Assembly (NCBI GenBank): GCA_903870275.1
Contig: CAIQCK010000075.1
Span: forward strand, 1-64,000
DNA: 64,000 nt
Reading direction: 5' to 3'
DNA from: an uncultured bacterium
GTDB lineage: Bacteria; Verrucomicrobiota; Verrucomicrobiia; CAIQCK01
The notes beneath the pieces are model-generated. The model was not told the DNA's origin, did no database searches, and saw only the letters and a list, made by a program, of their open reading frames with translations. Position 1 is the first letter of the stretch; the number at the start of each line of letters is the position of its first letter. A program made the translations under genes and the position numbers. Below, piece by piece: positions 41,646 through 50,459 of the stretch.

Positions 41646-42956
41646 TTACACAACGATCTTTTCTTGTTTGGCGTCGAACCGCGCCGTCCTGCCGTTGCGC
41701 GACGCCAACATACCCATGATCATTGCCGTCTGGACGTGATACGCCATCTCGACGTCGCTCCACGGCTTCTGTTTCCGATCCGTGCAGCAGTCCAGCAGGT
41801 TTTCCCAGTGCTCTGCCAGGTCGCCACGCTTCTCAATCTCAAAGCTCTGGGGCTTTTTGTTCGATCCCTGCGCAGGCACGAAAACAACTGCCGGTTTCTT
41901 CGTCGCCGGGGAAATTTGAATCGTCAGCGTGCCGTCCCAGCCGCGAATGATCGGGACGCGCCCGCCCGGCCCGCGCGTGCCGTTGCCGCCCGGAAAATCA
42001 TTGCCCTGCGTGCCGAGCACCGCGACGGTGATTTTCTCCGGGTAACTGATGAGCACGTCGAAGGTGTCCGGCACCTCGCGCTCGGAGTAGCGATACTTCC
42101 CGCCCGTGGCCACGACTTCCCTGGGAAACTTCAGGCCGAGCACGCTAGCCACCGGCGTGAACGCGTGCGGATACGTGTCCGTCACCGGCCCGCCCGCGTA
42201 ATCCTCATACATCCGCCAGCGGAAATAGCGGCTCACGTCGAATGGTCGCTTCGGCGCGTCGCCAAGGAACGCCTTCCAGTCCAGGTCCGGGCCGGGCTTG
42301 GCGTTCGGGTCGTCAATCGGCATGCCGCGCTCGCCCCAGTCGCCGACGCGGAAGTAGCCGCACTCAGCGTGAATCGGCTGACCGATGAGTCCATCCTGCA
42401 CAAGTTGTTTCATCTGCCGCCATACGCCGTCGGCGATGCCCTGTGTGCCGAGCTGGAATGCGCGGCCGGACTTCTTGACCTCGGCGGCCAGTTGCTTCAC
42501 CAGCGGGAACTGCCGCCAGTGGCTCACCGGTTTTTCGCAATACACGTCCTTGCCCGCGCGCACGGCGGCGATGGATTGGGCGCAGTGATGGCCGTCGGGC
42601 GTCGCGATGCAGACAAGATCCACGCCCTTTTCGGCGAGCAGCTCGCGGTAATCCATGAACCCCTTCGCCTTGAAGCGCTCCGCGGCGCGTTGCATGCGCG
42701 GCCGATACGTGTCGCAGACGGCGACGACCTCGACGGGGTGCTTGCCCTGCTCCTTGAGCCATTTAACGATGCTGAAATGCGCCTGCGCCCGCGCCCCAGT
42801 GCCGATGAAGCCGATGCCGATGCGGCTGTTGGCGCCGAGCACCTGGCCGCGCGCGACATACGGCGCGGCGACTGCCGCTGCGGCGGTTGCGCCCGCGCTC
42901 GTCCGCAAGAAATCGCGCCGGGTCACGGATTGTGAAGCAGAGTTTTGCGCGTTCAT
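41646..42956 (-). CDS. Tat-exported Gfo/Idh/MocA-family oxidoreductase
   Basis: This 436-residue NAD(P)-dependent sugar oxidoreductase has a twin-arginine leader (TRRDFLRTSAGATAAAAVAAP). The Rossmann motif is GIGFIGTGARAQAHF, and the family motif CEKPVSHW supplies the EKP lysine. GTQGIADGVWRQ is characteristic of the group. It would oxidise or dehydrate a sugar in the periplasm. The gene is 19 bases from the DUF6807 gene and in the same transcript. Confidence 0.9.
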   Translation of the reverse strand: MNAQNSASQSVTRRDFLRTSAGATAAAAVAAPYVARGQVLGANSRIGIGFIGTGARAQAHFSIVKWLKEQGKHPVEVVAVCDTYRPRMQRAAERFKAKGFMDYRELLAEKGVDLVCIATPDGHHCAQSIAAVRAGKDVYCEKPVSHWRQFPLVKQLAAEVKKSGRAFQLGTQGIADGVWRQMKQLVQDGLIGQPIHAECGYFRVGDWGERGMPIDDPNAKPGPDLDWKAFLGDAPKRPFDVSRYFRWRMYEDYAGGPVTDTYPHAFTPVASVLGLKFPREVVATGGKYRYSEREVPDTFDVLISYPEKITVAVLGTQGNDFPGGNGTRGPGGRVPIIRGWDGTLTIQISPATKKPAVVFVPAQGSNKKPQSFEIEKRGDLAEHWENLLDCCTDRKQKPWSDVEMAYHVQTAMIMGMLASRNGRTARFDAKQEKIVV

Positions 42957-42981
42957 CGTGCTTTCCTTTCAGTCGTCGCCC

Positions 42982-43052
42982 GTAGCGGCGGTCTCTGACC
43001 GCCGCCGACGCTGTATTCTCTTAGTGCGGCGGCGGTCAGAGATCGCCGCTAC
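42982..43052. repeat. 24-bp inverted repeat between oxidoreductase genes
   Basis: The arms 42982-43005 and 43029-43052 pair with at most two mismatches (GTAGCGGCGGTCTCTGAC with GTCAGAGATCGCCGCTAC). A half-like copy (GTAGCGGCGGGTCTATGGCC) occurs at 46700. It lies between two cotranscribed genes, so it may stabilise or split the message. Confidence 0.7.
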
Positions 43053-43060
43053 AAACTGGC

Positions 43061-44404
43061 TCAGGCCGGTGGCGTGATGCCGGGCATCGCCACCGGATAC
43101 TTGCCCTTGTCATCCGGCGCGACCGGCGGCTTGCCGTCCATCGTGAAGTTCTCGATGCCCGGCGCCAGTTCGGCCTGCGAGTTCATCGCGGCATCCCACG
43201 TGATCAACTGCCCCGACTCGCACGCCATGCGGCCCATGACGCCGACCAGCGTAGTCTTCGCGCAACGCTCGGCCTCGTTATACGGCTTGTCGTTGCGAAT
43301 GGCGTCAAAGAGCAGGTCGTGCTCATACTGGTAATGGTTCCACGGCTCGCCCTTGTATTCCCAAATCAAGTTCTCCGCCGTCGTGTTGTGACCCTTGTAA
43401 AGGTGCGGCTCCTTCTGGCCTTCGCCGAGCACCGCCGCGCCTTTCGTGCCGTGGACGACGACGCCCCAGAAATCGAAGCACTTTGCCATGTGACGGCCCT
43501 GCGCGTGCATCCGTGTGCCGTCGGGGAAGGTGTATTCGGCGGCGTAGTGATCGAAGAGCTGGTCGGCGGCGTCGCGCACCTGCCGGCCGCCCATGCCCTG
43601 GCAGGAAACGGGCCACGCGTCCTTGCACCAACAGGCCACGTCCAGGTTGTGAATCAACCAGTCGAGCAGGAACGTGCCGTTGAGCCACGTGTAGCAACTG
43701 TAGTTGGAAATCTGGTGGCCCATCTCCGTCTCACCTTCCTTGGGCGGGCGCACACCGACCGGCCCGTGCATGCGGTAGGCCCACTCGCTGATGACATCGC
43801 CGATGCAACCGTCGTGGATCTTCTGGACCGCCTCCTCCAGCGGCTTGTAATGCCGGCTCATCAATCCGCCCGCCACCTTCACATTTGTCCGCTTGGCTTC
43901 CTCGCCGGCCCGGATGATGCGCCGGATGCCGGGCGCGTCCACGCCGAACGACTTCTCCATGAACACGTGCACGCCCTTCGAAACCGCATACTCTACGTGC
44001 AACGGCCGGAACGCCGGCGGCGTGGTCAGCAGCACGACGCCGCCCTTGCCGACGGTGTCAATCGCCTTCTTGTAGGCGTCGAAACCGATGAACCGCCGGT
44101 CGGCTGGCACGTCCACGCTCACGTCGTATTTCGCGGACAGGGTCTTGTGGCTGGCGGTGAGCCGGTGCTCAAACACATCGGCCATCGCGCAAAGCATCTT
44201 CGTGCCCTTGGTGGTCAACGCTTGCGCCGCCGCGCCCGTGCCGCGTCCGCCGCAACCGACGAGTGCGATTTTGATCGTGTCGCTGCTCTCGGCGTAGCCG
44301 GGCCGCGCCAGCGCCGCCCCTGCGACGGCCGTGGCGGAGGTTTTGAGGAATTGACGGCGGGAAGTGAGGAAGGTGAAACGTTGGGTGTTCTTATCCTGGT
44401 TCAT
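43061..44404 (-). CDS. Tat-exported Gfo/Idh/MocA-family oxidoreductase, paralog A
   Basis: This 447-residue enzyme has a twin-arginine leader (SRRQFLKTSATAVAGAALARP). The nucleotide-binding motif is IALVGCGGRGTGAA, and FMEKSFGVDAPG stands at the EKP position (EKS here, with lysine kept). It is nearly identical over its length to the product of 45017-46375; differences are few and mostly conservative. AGGAAC precedes the ATG at 44404. The unknown sugar substrate is presumably that handled by the neighbouring isomerase and DUF6807 protein. Confidence 0.9.
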   Translation of the reverse strand: MNQDKNTQRFTFLTSRRQFLKTSATAVAGAALARPGYAESSDTIKIALVGCGGRGTGAAAQALTTKGTKMLCAMADVFEHRLTASHKTLSAKYDVSVDVPADRRFIGFDAYKKAIDTVGKGGVVLLTTPPAFRPLHVEYAVSKGVHVFMEKSFGVDAPGIRRIIRAGEEAKRTNVKVAGGLMSRHYKPLEEAVQKIHDGCIGDVISEWAYRMHGPVGVRPPKEGETEMGHQISNYSCYTWLNGTFLLDWLIHNLDVACWCKDAWPVSCQGMGGRQVRDAADQLFDHYAAEYTFPDGTRMHAQGRHMAKCFDFWGVVVHGTKGAAVLGEGQKEPHLYKGHNTTAENLIWEYKGEPWNHYQYEHDLLFDAIRNDKPYNEAERCAKTTLVGVMGRMACESGQLITWDAAMNSQAELAPGIENFTMDGKPPVAPDDKGKYPVAMPGITPPA

Positions 44405-44478
44405 GGTCGTTCCTGTTGTTTGGTTTTCCATGTCGGGCCGTCGCCGCCGATGCGCGGCCGGCGACTACTGTCTTTGTG

Positions 44479-44541
44479 CGCCGACTCTATCGAAATGGCC
44501 AGCGCAAATCTTGCACAATTACTCGACGACGAATTTTGCAA
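44479..44541 (-). promoter_or_regulatory. Duplicated upstream element, copy A
   Basis: The 63 bases before paralog A match those before paralog B (46432-46495), including AGCGCAAATCTTGCACAAT and GAATTTTGCAAA (minus strand TTGCAAAATTC, ATTGTGCAAGATTTGCGCT). Repeated TTGCA/TGCAA cores suggest a shared operator or promoter. The copies also share the leader around the start codon. Confidence 0.55.
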
Positions 44542-44598
44542 AACCCGGCCGGCGAGCAGGTCCGCAAGGGCGCAGTCGGCGCTGGCTCCAGCGCGGCG

Positions 44599-44985
44599 TC
44601 AAGCTGCCGGTTTGTCATACAAAACTTTTTCGTTCGTGGCAAAAGGCGGTAATACAACCTCTGACCACCAACCCTCGCTGATGGATGGAAATAAACGGTG
44701 CATCTGCTCACACAAATCCAAAAAGCCCTGCATATCCTCATCTGTCTGGTAAATCAACTGTTGCGACTCGACGACAAAATCCAAACAAACCAAATCAACG
44801 CTGAACAAGTCACACTTGTAGGTCACAATCCGCGTGACGTCATCCCAATGAAAGCGCCAAACCTCTACGCTGTCCTTGAATAACGCAACTTCGACATCGC
44901 CCACCACCAGACGCCGATCTTCCTTCTGGTCTTCCTTCTGGCGGTGAAACGCCTTCTCAAAGATCGTGTGGAGCTTTTGAAACAT
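44599..44985 (-). CDS. Unknown 128-residue cytosolic protein
   Basis: The protein starts MFQKLHTIFEKAFHRQK, followed by a beta-rich part DVEVALFKDSVEVWRFHWDDVTRIVTYKCDLFSVDLVCLDF. It ends near SEGWWSEVVLPPFATN. The pattern resembles small bacterial proteins that carry a PH-like or immunity-type fold, but no family is certain. It has lower GC than its surroundings. It lies between the two duplicated oxidoreductase genes. TTG at 44997 is an alternative start. Confidence 0.6.
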   Translation of the reverse strand: MFQKLHTIFEKAFHRQKEDQKEDRRLVVGDVEVALFKDSVEVWRFHWDDVTRIVTYKCDLFSVDLVCLDFVVESQQLIYQTDEDMQGFLDLCEQMHRLFPSISEGWWSEVVLPPFATNEKVLYDKPAA

Positions 44986-45016
44986 GGGCGCAGGCAACCT
45001 AGTGCATGGTCACGGC

Positions 45017-46375
45017 TCACGCCGGCGGCGTGAGGCCCGGCATCGCCACCGGATAGTTGCCCTTCGCGTCCGGCACCACGGGCGGGGTCGTGTCCATCGT
45101 GAAATTCTCAATGCCCGGCGCCAGTTCGGCCTGTGAGTTCATCGCGGCGTCCCATGTGATCAACTGCCCCGACTCGCACGCCATGCGGCCCATGATCCCC
45201 ACCAGCGTCGCTTTTGCGCAACGCTCCGCTTCGTTGCACGGCTTGTCGTTGCGGATCGCGTCGAAAAGCAGATCGTGCTCATACTGATAATGGTCGCAAG
45301 CCGCTCCGGTATATTCCCAAACCTGATTCTCCGGCGTTGCGTTGTAGCCCTTGTAGAGATGCGGTTCCTTTTGCCCTTCGCCGAGGACCGCCGAGCCTTT
45401 CGTGCCGTGGACCGTCACACCCCAGAAGTCCCAGCACTTCGCGATGTTCCGGCTTTGCCCCAGCATCCGGGTGCCGTCGGCAAACGTGTATTCCGCGGCG
45501 TGGTGATCGAAAAGCTGATCTGGGAGGTCGCGCACCTGCCGGCCGCCCATGCCCTGGCAGGAAACCGGCCACGCGTTCTTGCACCAGCAGGCCACGTCCA
45601 GGTTGTGAATCAACCCATCCAGCAAGAACGAGCCGTTGAGCCACGTGAAACAACAGTAATTAGAAATCTGGTAGGCCATCTCCGTCACGGCTTTCTTGCG
45701 CGGCTGATAACGGACCGGCCCAAGCATGCGGTAGGCCCACTCGCTGATGACCTCGCCGATGCAACCGTCGTGAATCTTCTGCACCGCCTCCTCCAGCGGC
45801 TTGTAATGCCGGCTCATCAGCCCGCCCGCCACCTTCAGGTTCTTCCGTTTGGCTTCTTCGCCGGCCCGGAGGATGCGCCGCACCCCCGGCCCGTCCACAG
45901 CGAACGACTTTTCCATGAACACATGCACGCCCTTCGAGACCGCATACTCCACGTGCAGCGGCCGGAACGCCGGCGGCGTCGCCAGCAGCACCACCCCGCC
46001 CTTGCCGACGGTGTCTATTGCCTTCTTGTAGGCGTCGAACCCGATGAACCGCCGGTCGGCCGGCACGTCCACACTCACGTCGTATTTCGCGGACAGGGTC
46101 TTGTGGCTGGCGTTGAGCCGGTAATCGAACACGTCGGCCATCGCGCAAAGCATCTTCGTGCCCTTGGTGTTCAACGCCTGCGCCGCCGCGCCCGTGCCGC
46201 GACCGCCGCAACCAACCAGTGCGATCTTGATCGTGTCGCTGCTTTCGGTGTAGCCGGGCCGCGCCAGCGCGCCTGTCATCGCCGCGCCCGCGACGCCGCT
46301 GGCAAAGGTTTTGAGAAATTGGCGGCGGGTGGCAAAAGGGGTGAAGGACTGGAAATTTTTCTTCTGCAAATTCAT
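45017..46375 (-). CDS. Tat-exported Gfo/Idh/MocA-family oxidoreductase, paralog B
   Basis: This 452-residue near-twin of the 43061-44404 product has the leader TRRQFLKTFASGVAGAAMTG, the motif IALVGCGGRGTGAAAQAL and FMEKSFAVDGPG. It differs mostly at the leader (five more residues), in RYQPRKKAVTEMAYQ for VGVRPPKEGETEMGHQ and at the last residues. Retention of both copies implies dosage benefit or slightly different substrates. AACAGGAACCGCC lies before the ATG at 46375. Confidence 0.9.
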   Translation of the reverse strand: MNLQKKNFQSFTPFATRRQFLKTFASGVAGAAMTGALARPGYTESSDTIKIALVGCGGRGTGAAAQALNTKGTKMLCAMADVFDYRLNASHKTLSAKYDVSVDVPADRRFIGFDAYKKAIDTVGKGGVVLLATPPAFRPLHVEYAVSKGVHVFMEKSFAVDGPGVRRILRAGEEAKRKNLKVAGGLMSRHYKPLEEAVQKIHDGCIGEVISEWAYRMLGPVRYQPRKKAVTEMAYQISNYCCFTWLNGSFLLDGLIHNLDVACWCKNAWPVSCQGMGGRQVRDLPDQLFDHHAAEYTFADGTRMLGQSRNIAKCWDFWGVTVHGTKGSAVLGEGQKEPHLYKGYNATPENQVWEYTGAACDHYQYEHDLLFDAIRNDKPCNEAERCAKATLVGIMGRMACESGQLITWDAAMNSQAELAPGIENFTMDTTPPVVPDAKGNYPVAMPGLTPPA

Positions 46376-46431
46376 GGCGGTTCCTGTTATTCGGTATTCC
46401 ATGTCGGGCCACGGCTGCGTCGTCTCTGTGA

Positions 46432-46495
46432 GCCAACTCTATCGGAATCGCCAGCGCAAATCTTGCACAATCGCACGCTGGCGAATTCTGCAAAT
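46432..46495 (-). promoter_or_regulatory. Duplicated upstream element, copy B
   Basis: This is the counterpart of 44479-44541 in front of paralog B. The same AGCGCAAATCTTGCACAAT core and spacing to the start codon are present, with the variable stretch between ACAAT and GAATT. Confidence 0.55.
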
Positions 46496-46525
46496 CAATC
46501 CCAACTCCCATTTCCTCCGTAAAGC

Positions 46526-46703
46526 CATGCCCTTCGATTCCTCACTCCCCCGCCGACAACTCGCCGTCGCACGCGGCGGGGATGCGGGGACAACTCACCG
46601 CCCTCAAGGCCCTCATAGACGCCGTCCCCACCGGGCCAGCCGGGCCGAAAGGCGATAAAGGTGGTCCCGGCTCGCAAGAGCCTCCGGGCGATCCGAACCT
46701 GTA
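46526..46703 (+). pseudogene. Frame-broken collagen-like small protein
   Basis: From the ATG at 46526 the frame reads MPFDSSLP. After a run of five C at 46547-46551 the sensible reading moves to another frame: ADNSPSHAAGMRGQLTALKA, then DAVPTGPAGPKGDKGGPG, ending with a stop at 46701-46703. One missing base in the C-run would join them into a protein of about 60 residues with three or four collagen-type Gly-x-y triplets. The MPFDSSLP start and the MRGQLTALKALID helix before the triplets recall longer verrucomicrobial collagen-like proteins. The triplet tract is cut short where a palindrome half begins. Confidence 0.45.
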
Positions 46704-46806
46704 GCGGCGGGTCTATGGCCGCCGAATTATGATTTGATTCCGGCCGCAAACGAAGGCTTGAACGACAGGCATCTGCGGCGTATGAACTGCGCTTGAGGAA
46801 CGGCTT

Positions 46807-48343
46807 ATGCAAATGACAAACCGAGTCTCCCTTCTCTGTGCGCTCATCCTGTCCGCATTCACCGCTGTCGGTGCAGACAACCCGCCCAACGATGCCTTCA
46901 TCAACGCCGTCTCCGCACTGCCTGCCGAACAACAGGTCGGGGCCGTCATCGCCAAGCTGAAAGAACTCAACCCGAACTTCGACGGCAAGGAAACCCACAA
47001 GATCGAGAGTGGCGTGGTGACGGAACTGGGGTTCTCGACGGTGGGCGTGACGAACATCTTGCCGGTCAAAGCTCTGACGTGGCTTAAGAAATTGACCGTG
47101 ACCCCGTGGGCAGCGAACCAAAAAGGTTCTTTGTCAGACCTGTCGGTATTAAAAGGCATGAAGCTGATATGGCTTTATTGCCAGAACAACCCGATCGCCG
47201 ACTTGGCGCCTCTCCAAGACATGCCGCTGACAGTGCTGAGCTGCGGCGGCACGCAAGTGAACAGCCTTGCCCCGCTCACAGGAATGAAATTAACCGTGTT
47301 GAGTTGCAATGACACGATGGTCGGCGACATCGGGCCTTTGGAAGGAATGCCGCTGACGGTTTTGTGGTGCAATAGAACACAAGTGACGGATTTGTCATCA
47401 CTGAAAAACATGCCGTTGCAGGAACTGCGTTGCGACTTTAAGCCAGAACGCGACGCGGCGGTTCTGCGTGGCATCAGAACACTGTCAAAGATCAACGACC
47501 AGCCGGCGGGTGCATTCTGGATGCGCGCGGCGACTGTTGCGGGCACCGTGACCACCCAAGCCGGCAAAACTACAGCGGCGACCACAAAGCCAATTCCCGG
47601 TCAAGGAACAGGGGCGATACAACAAACGTCCGCAGTTTCCGCCAAGGAACAAATCCGCCGTTTTGTAGAGAAGATGAAAGAACTTAACCGGATGTTCGAC
47701 GGATTAGTGACTCACAAGATCGAACGTGGCAAAGTAGTCGAGATTACGTTTGCGCCAGAGTGTGTGACAAATATCTCGCCTGTTTCAGAGCTCAGGGGAC
47801 TTGAGAAGTTGGATTGCCACGGATCATGGGAGAAGTTGGGCCAAATAGATGACCTTTCGCCATTACAAGGCATGCAGCTCAAGGAATTAATTTGTGACCA
47901 CACTCTAATTATTGATCTGACACCGCTGGAGGGAATGAAACTGTCCAGGTTGGACTGTGCTGCCACGAGAGTGACCGATCTTTCGCCGCTGCAAGGCATG
48001 CCGCTACAGAGCTTGAAATGCTACTCATGTGCAAAGATCAACGATCTGTCGCCGTTGAAGGGCATGAGGCTCACGGAGTTGGATTGTAGTCAGACAGAGG
48101 TTAGCGACCTTTTACCATTGAAAGGTATGCATCTCGAACGTTTAACTTTCACGAAAACGACAGGTCAAAGACCTGTCGCTAATTAAAAGCATGCCTCTCA
48201 AGTATTTGTATTACGACTTTGTGCCTGAGCGCGACACAAAGATTCTGCGCTCAATCACTACATTCGTAAAAATTAATGATATCTTTGTGGGCGAGTTTTG
48301 GAAACGCGTTTCAGCGGGCGAAGCACCGCAGTTCGTCAAGTAA
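46807..48343 (+). pseudogene. Secreted leucine-rich-repeat protein with C-terminal frameshift
   Basis: This exported LRR protein has a signal peptide (MTNRVSLLCALILSAFTAVGA). Two similar halves each begin with a helical cap (AVIAKLKELNPNFDG / RFVEKMKELNRMFDG, then THKIE) and continue with 22-23-residue repeats of the form DLSPLQGMPLQSLKCxxTxV. The frame stops early at 48186. Removing one base at 48160 restores QVKDLSLIKSMPLKYLYYDF and continues to a stop at 48341-48343, matching the end of the first half (MPLQELRCDFKPERDAAVLR). GAGGAA precedes the start. Either a true frameshift or a sequencing error. Confidence 0.8.
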
Positions 48344-48437
48344 AGGACGCCGCGCTGCGGCGTCCGAAATCTCCGTTAAGAAACCGCCAGACGGCGCGGC
48401 GCACCGTCCCTACTTGACAACTGGCGGCATCTCGTGT

Positions 48438-50345
48438 TTACTTCGCACCATCGTCGTCGGATTTCCATTCCTTCACCACAGTTCCGCCGCTGTCTTTCAA
48501 TCGCAGCCACTCGACGCGCATCTCGCCAGGCGCGGTGGACGGATCGAGACGGATGTGCCGGATGGCCTGCTCGACGGGCAGCTTGAACGTGTAGTCGTGC
48601 CACTCGCCGTCGTGGTTCACATCGAAAAAGACCGAGCCGGCGCGCGCAAAGGCCGCTTTGGCCGTCGTGCTCCAGAAGAACTGGCCGGTGCCTTTGCTGT
48701 TTGACTTCATTCGCAGTTCCACCGTGAACGGACCTTTGCCGGGCGGAATGTTGCTCGTCATGACAAACGGATCGCCGCCGGTGGAGATGATAACAAGATG
48801 GTTGTCCTTGAGCATCACCTCGGCGTCCTTGCTCGCGTTCCAACCTTCGGCGGGTTTCGCGCCGGGCGGCAGCGGCCGGTAGTTCGGATTTGGCTTCGGC
48901 ACGACGGCGTGGCTGTCGGCAAGAAACTTGTCGAGCAACGCGCCCAGTTCCTTCACCTTCTCCGGCAGCTTCGCGGCAAGGTCGCGGGTTTCGCCGAGAT
49001 CGTCCGCGAGGTTGTAGAGTTCAACCCGGTCGGTCTGGGTGTCGCTGTCGCAAAAGTCCCGGATGAGTTTCCAATCGCCCGCACGAACGTAAGCCGACGG
49101 GACCGCGCCGGTGCGCGTGGCGTAATGTGGAAAGAAGCAGAAGATCGCCTCGCGGTTGAGCGGCTGGCCGCGGAGCGCCGGCACGAAGCTGACGCCGTCA
49201 AACTTCTGCCCGTCGCGGGGTTTCAGCCCGGCCATCTCCAGCAGCGACGGATAAAAATCCACGCTTTGAACAACCGCTTCGCTCTTCGCGCCGCCGCGCG
49301 TGACGCCGGGCCAGATGACGATGCACGGCTCGCGCGTGCCGCCTTCGTAGATGGTGCCCTTGCCACCGCGCAACGGCGCGTTGCAGGTGATCGGCATGCT
49401 GGCAAAGTCGGGATGCAGCCTCACGCTGCCGGGACCTTCCTTGCCCACGGTCCAGTGCACGCCGCCGTTGTCGGAGAAAAACACGACGATGGTGTGATCC
49501 GCCAGTTTCAGTTCGTCGAGCGTCCTCATTAGCGTGCCGACCGAGTCGTCGAGGTTCTCGATCATCGCCGCATAGAGCGCGTTGTGCTGGGGATTCTTCG
49601 GGTCAACCCGCTTGCGGTATTTCTCGATCTTGTCCGGCTTCGCATCCCATGGCGAGTGGACGGAGAACGCCCAGTAGTTCAGGAAAAACGGCCGGTCCTT
49701 GTTGGCGCGCAAAAACTTCATCGCCTCCGACGCCATGCGATCCTCGATGTCCTCGCCCGGTTCGCCCTGAAAGTTCAACTTCGGCGGAAATTTCCACGGC
49801 GCCAGATAGCTGCCGGCCGGGCCGGGGCCGGGGTAATGCGGCACGTCCACGCCAAAGCCCTGCTCCAGCGGCGAGAACGGCTCCGGGCCGAGGTGCCATT
49901 TGCCAAAGTGACCCGTCACGTAGCCCGCCTCCTTGAGCGACTTCGCAATCGTCATGTAATCGGTCTTCAGCCGCGTTGCGCTGCGGTCGCTGAGTGCCTT
50001 CTCCCACGGTCGCGCACGGTCCTGCAGCAGTTCCTCCAGATACTCCTCCGGCTGATGGCACACCGGCGACGTGATGCCGACGCGCGCAGGCCAAAGGCCG
50101 GTCATGATGCTCGCGCGCGTGGGCGAACAGATCGGCGCGGCGGCGTAAGCCTGCGTGAACATCATCCCGCGCGCCGCGAGCCGGTCAATGTTCGGCGTCT
50201 GGTAGAACTTGCTGCCGTAGAGCGACGTGTCGCGCCAACCAAGATCGTCCGCGAGGATGAAAACGATGTTGGGCTTGTCGGCGGCTCTCACCGTAAACGC
50301 GGCGGTTGCCAGCAAAGCTGTGAGCAAACAGCGGAATAATCTCAT
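48438..50345 (-). CDS. Secreted Cys-type sulfatase with C-terminal module
   Basis: This 635-residue sulfatase is exported by MRLFRCLLTALLATAAFTVRA. It has NIVFILADDLGWRDTSLYGS (metal Asp pair), ICSPTRASIMTGLWPAR (Cys73 for formylglycine) and HTIVVFFSDNGGVHW. The last about 140 residues add a module with TGQFFWSTTAKA and NHDGEWHDYTFKL, shared with the large protein at 18583-21138 and probably sugar-binding. GGAACACACC precedes the ATG at 50345. It is the last gene of an eight-gene leftward operon. Substrate: a sulfated polysaccharide, not identifiable. Confidence 0.92.
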   Translation of the reverse strand: MRLFRCLLTALLATAAFTVRAADKPNIVFILADDLGWRDTSLYGSKFYQTPNIDRLAARGMMFTQAYAAAPICSPTRASIMTGLWPARVGITSPVCHQPEEYLEELLQDRARPWEKALSDRSATRLKTDYMTIAKSLKEAGYVTGHFGKWHLGPEPFSPLEQGFGVDVPHYPGPGPAGSYLAPWKFPPKLNFQGEPGEDIEDRMASEAMKFLRANKDRPFFLNYWAFSVHSPWDAKPDKIEKYRKRVDPKNPQHNALYAAMIENLDDSVGTLMRTLDELKLADHTIVVFFSDNGGVHWTVGKEGPGSVRLHPDFASMPITCNAPLRGGKGTIYEGGTREPCIVIWPGVTRGGAKSEAVVQSVDFYPSLLEMAGLKPRDGQKFDGVSFVPALRGQPLNREAIFCFFPHYATRTGAVPSAYVRAGDWKLIRDFCDSDTQTDRVELYNLADDLGETRDLAAKLPEKVKELGALLDKFLADSHAVVPKPNPNYRPLPPGAKPAEGWNASKDAEVMLKDNHLVIISTGGDPFVMTSNIPPGKGPFTVELRMKSNSKGTGQFFWSTTAKAAFARAGSVFFDVNHDGEWHDYTFKLPVEQAIRHIRLDPSTAPGEMRVEWLRLKDSGGTVVKEWKSDDDGAK

Positions 50346-50459
50346 ATCAGGTGTGTTCCTTATCAATTTGCGCCAGTGTTGAACAGTTCCAGTTTTCTCC
50401 TGCCAGCAACCGCCACGTCGGCGCGCCTGATAGGGCACGAGTTCTACGAACGTCGCGGG

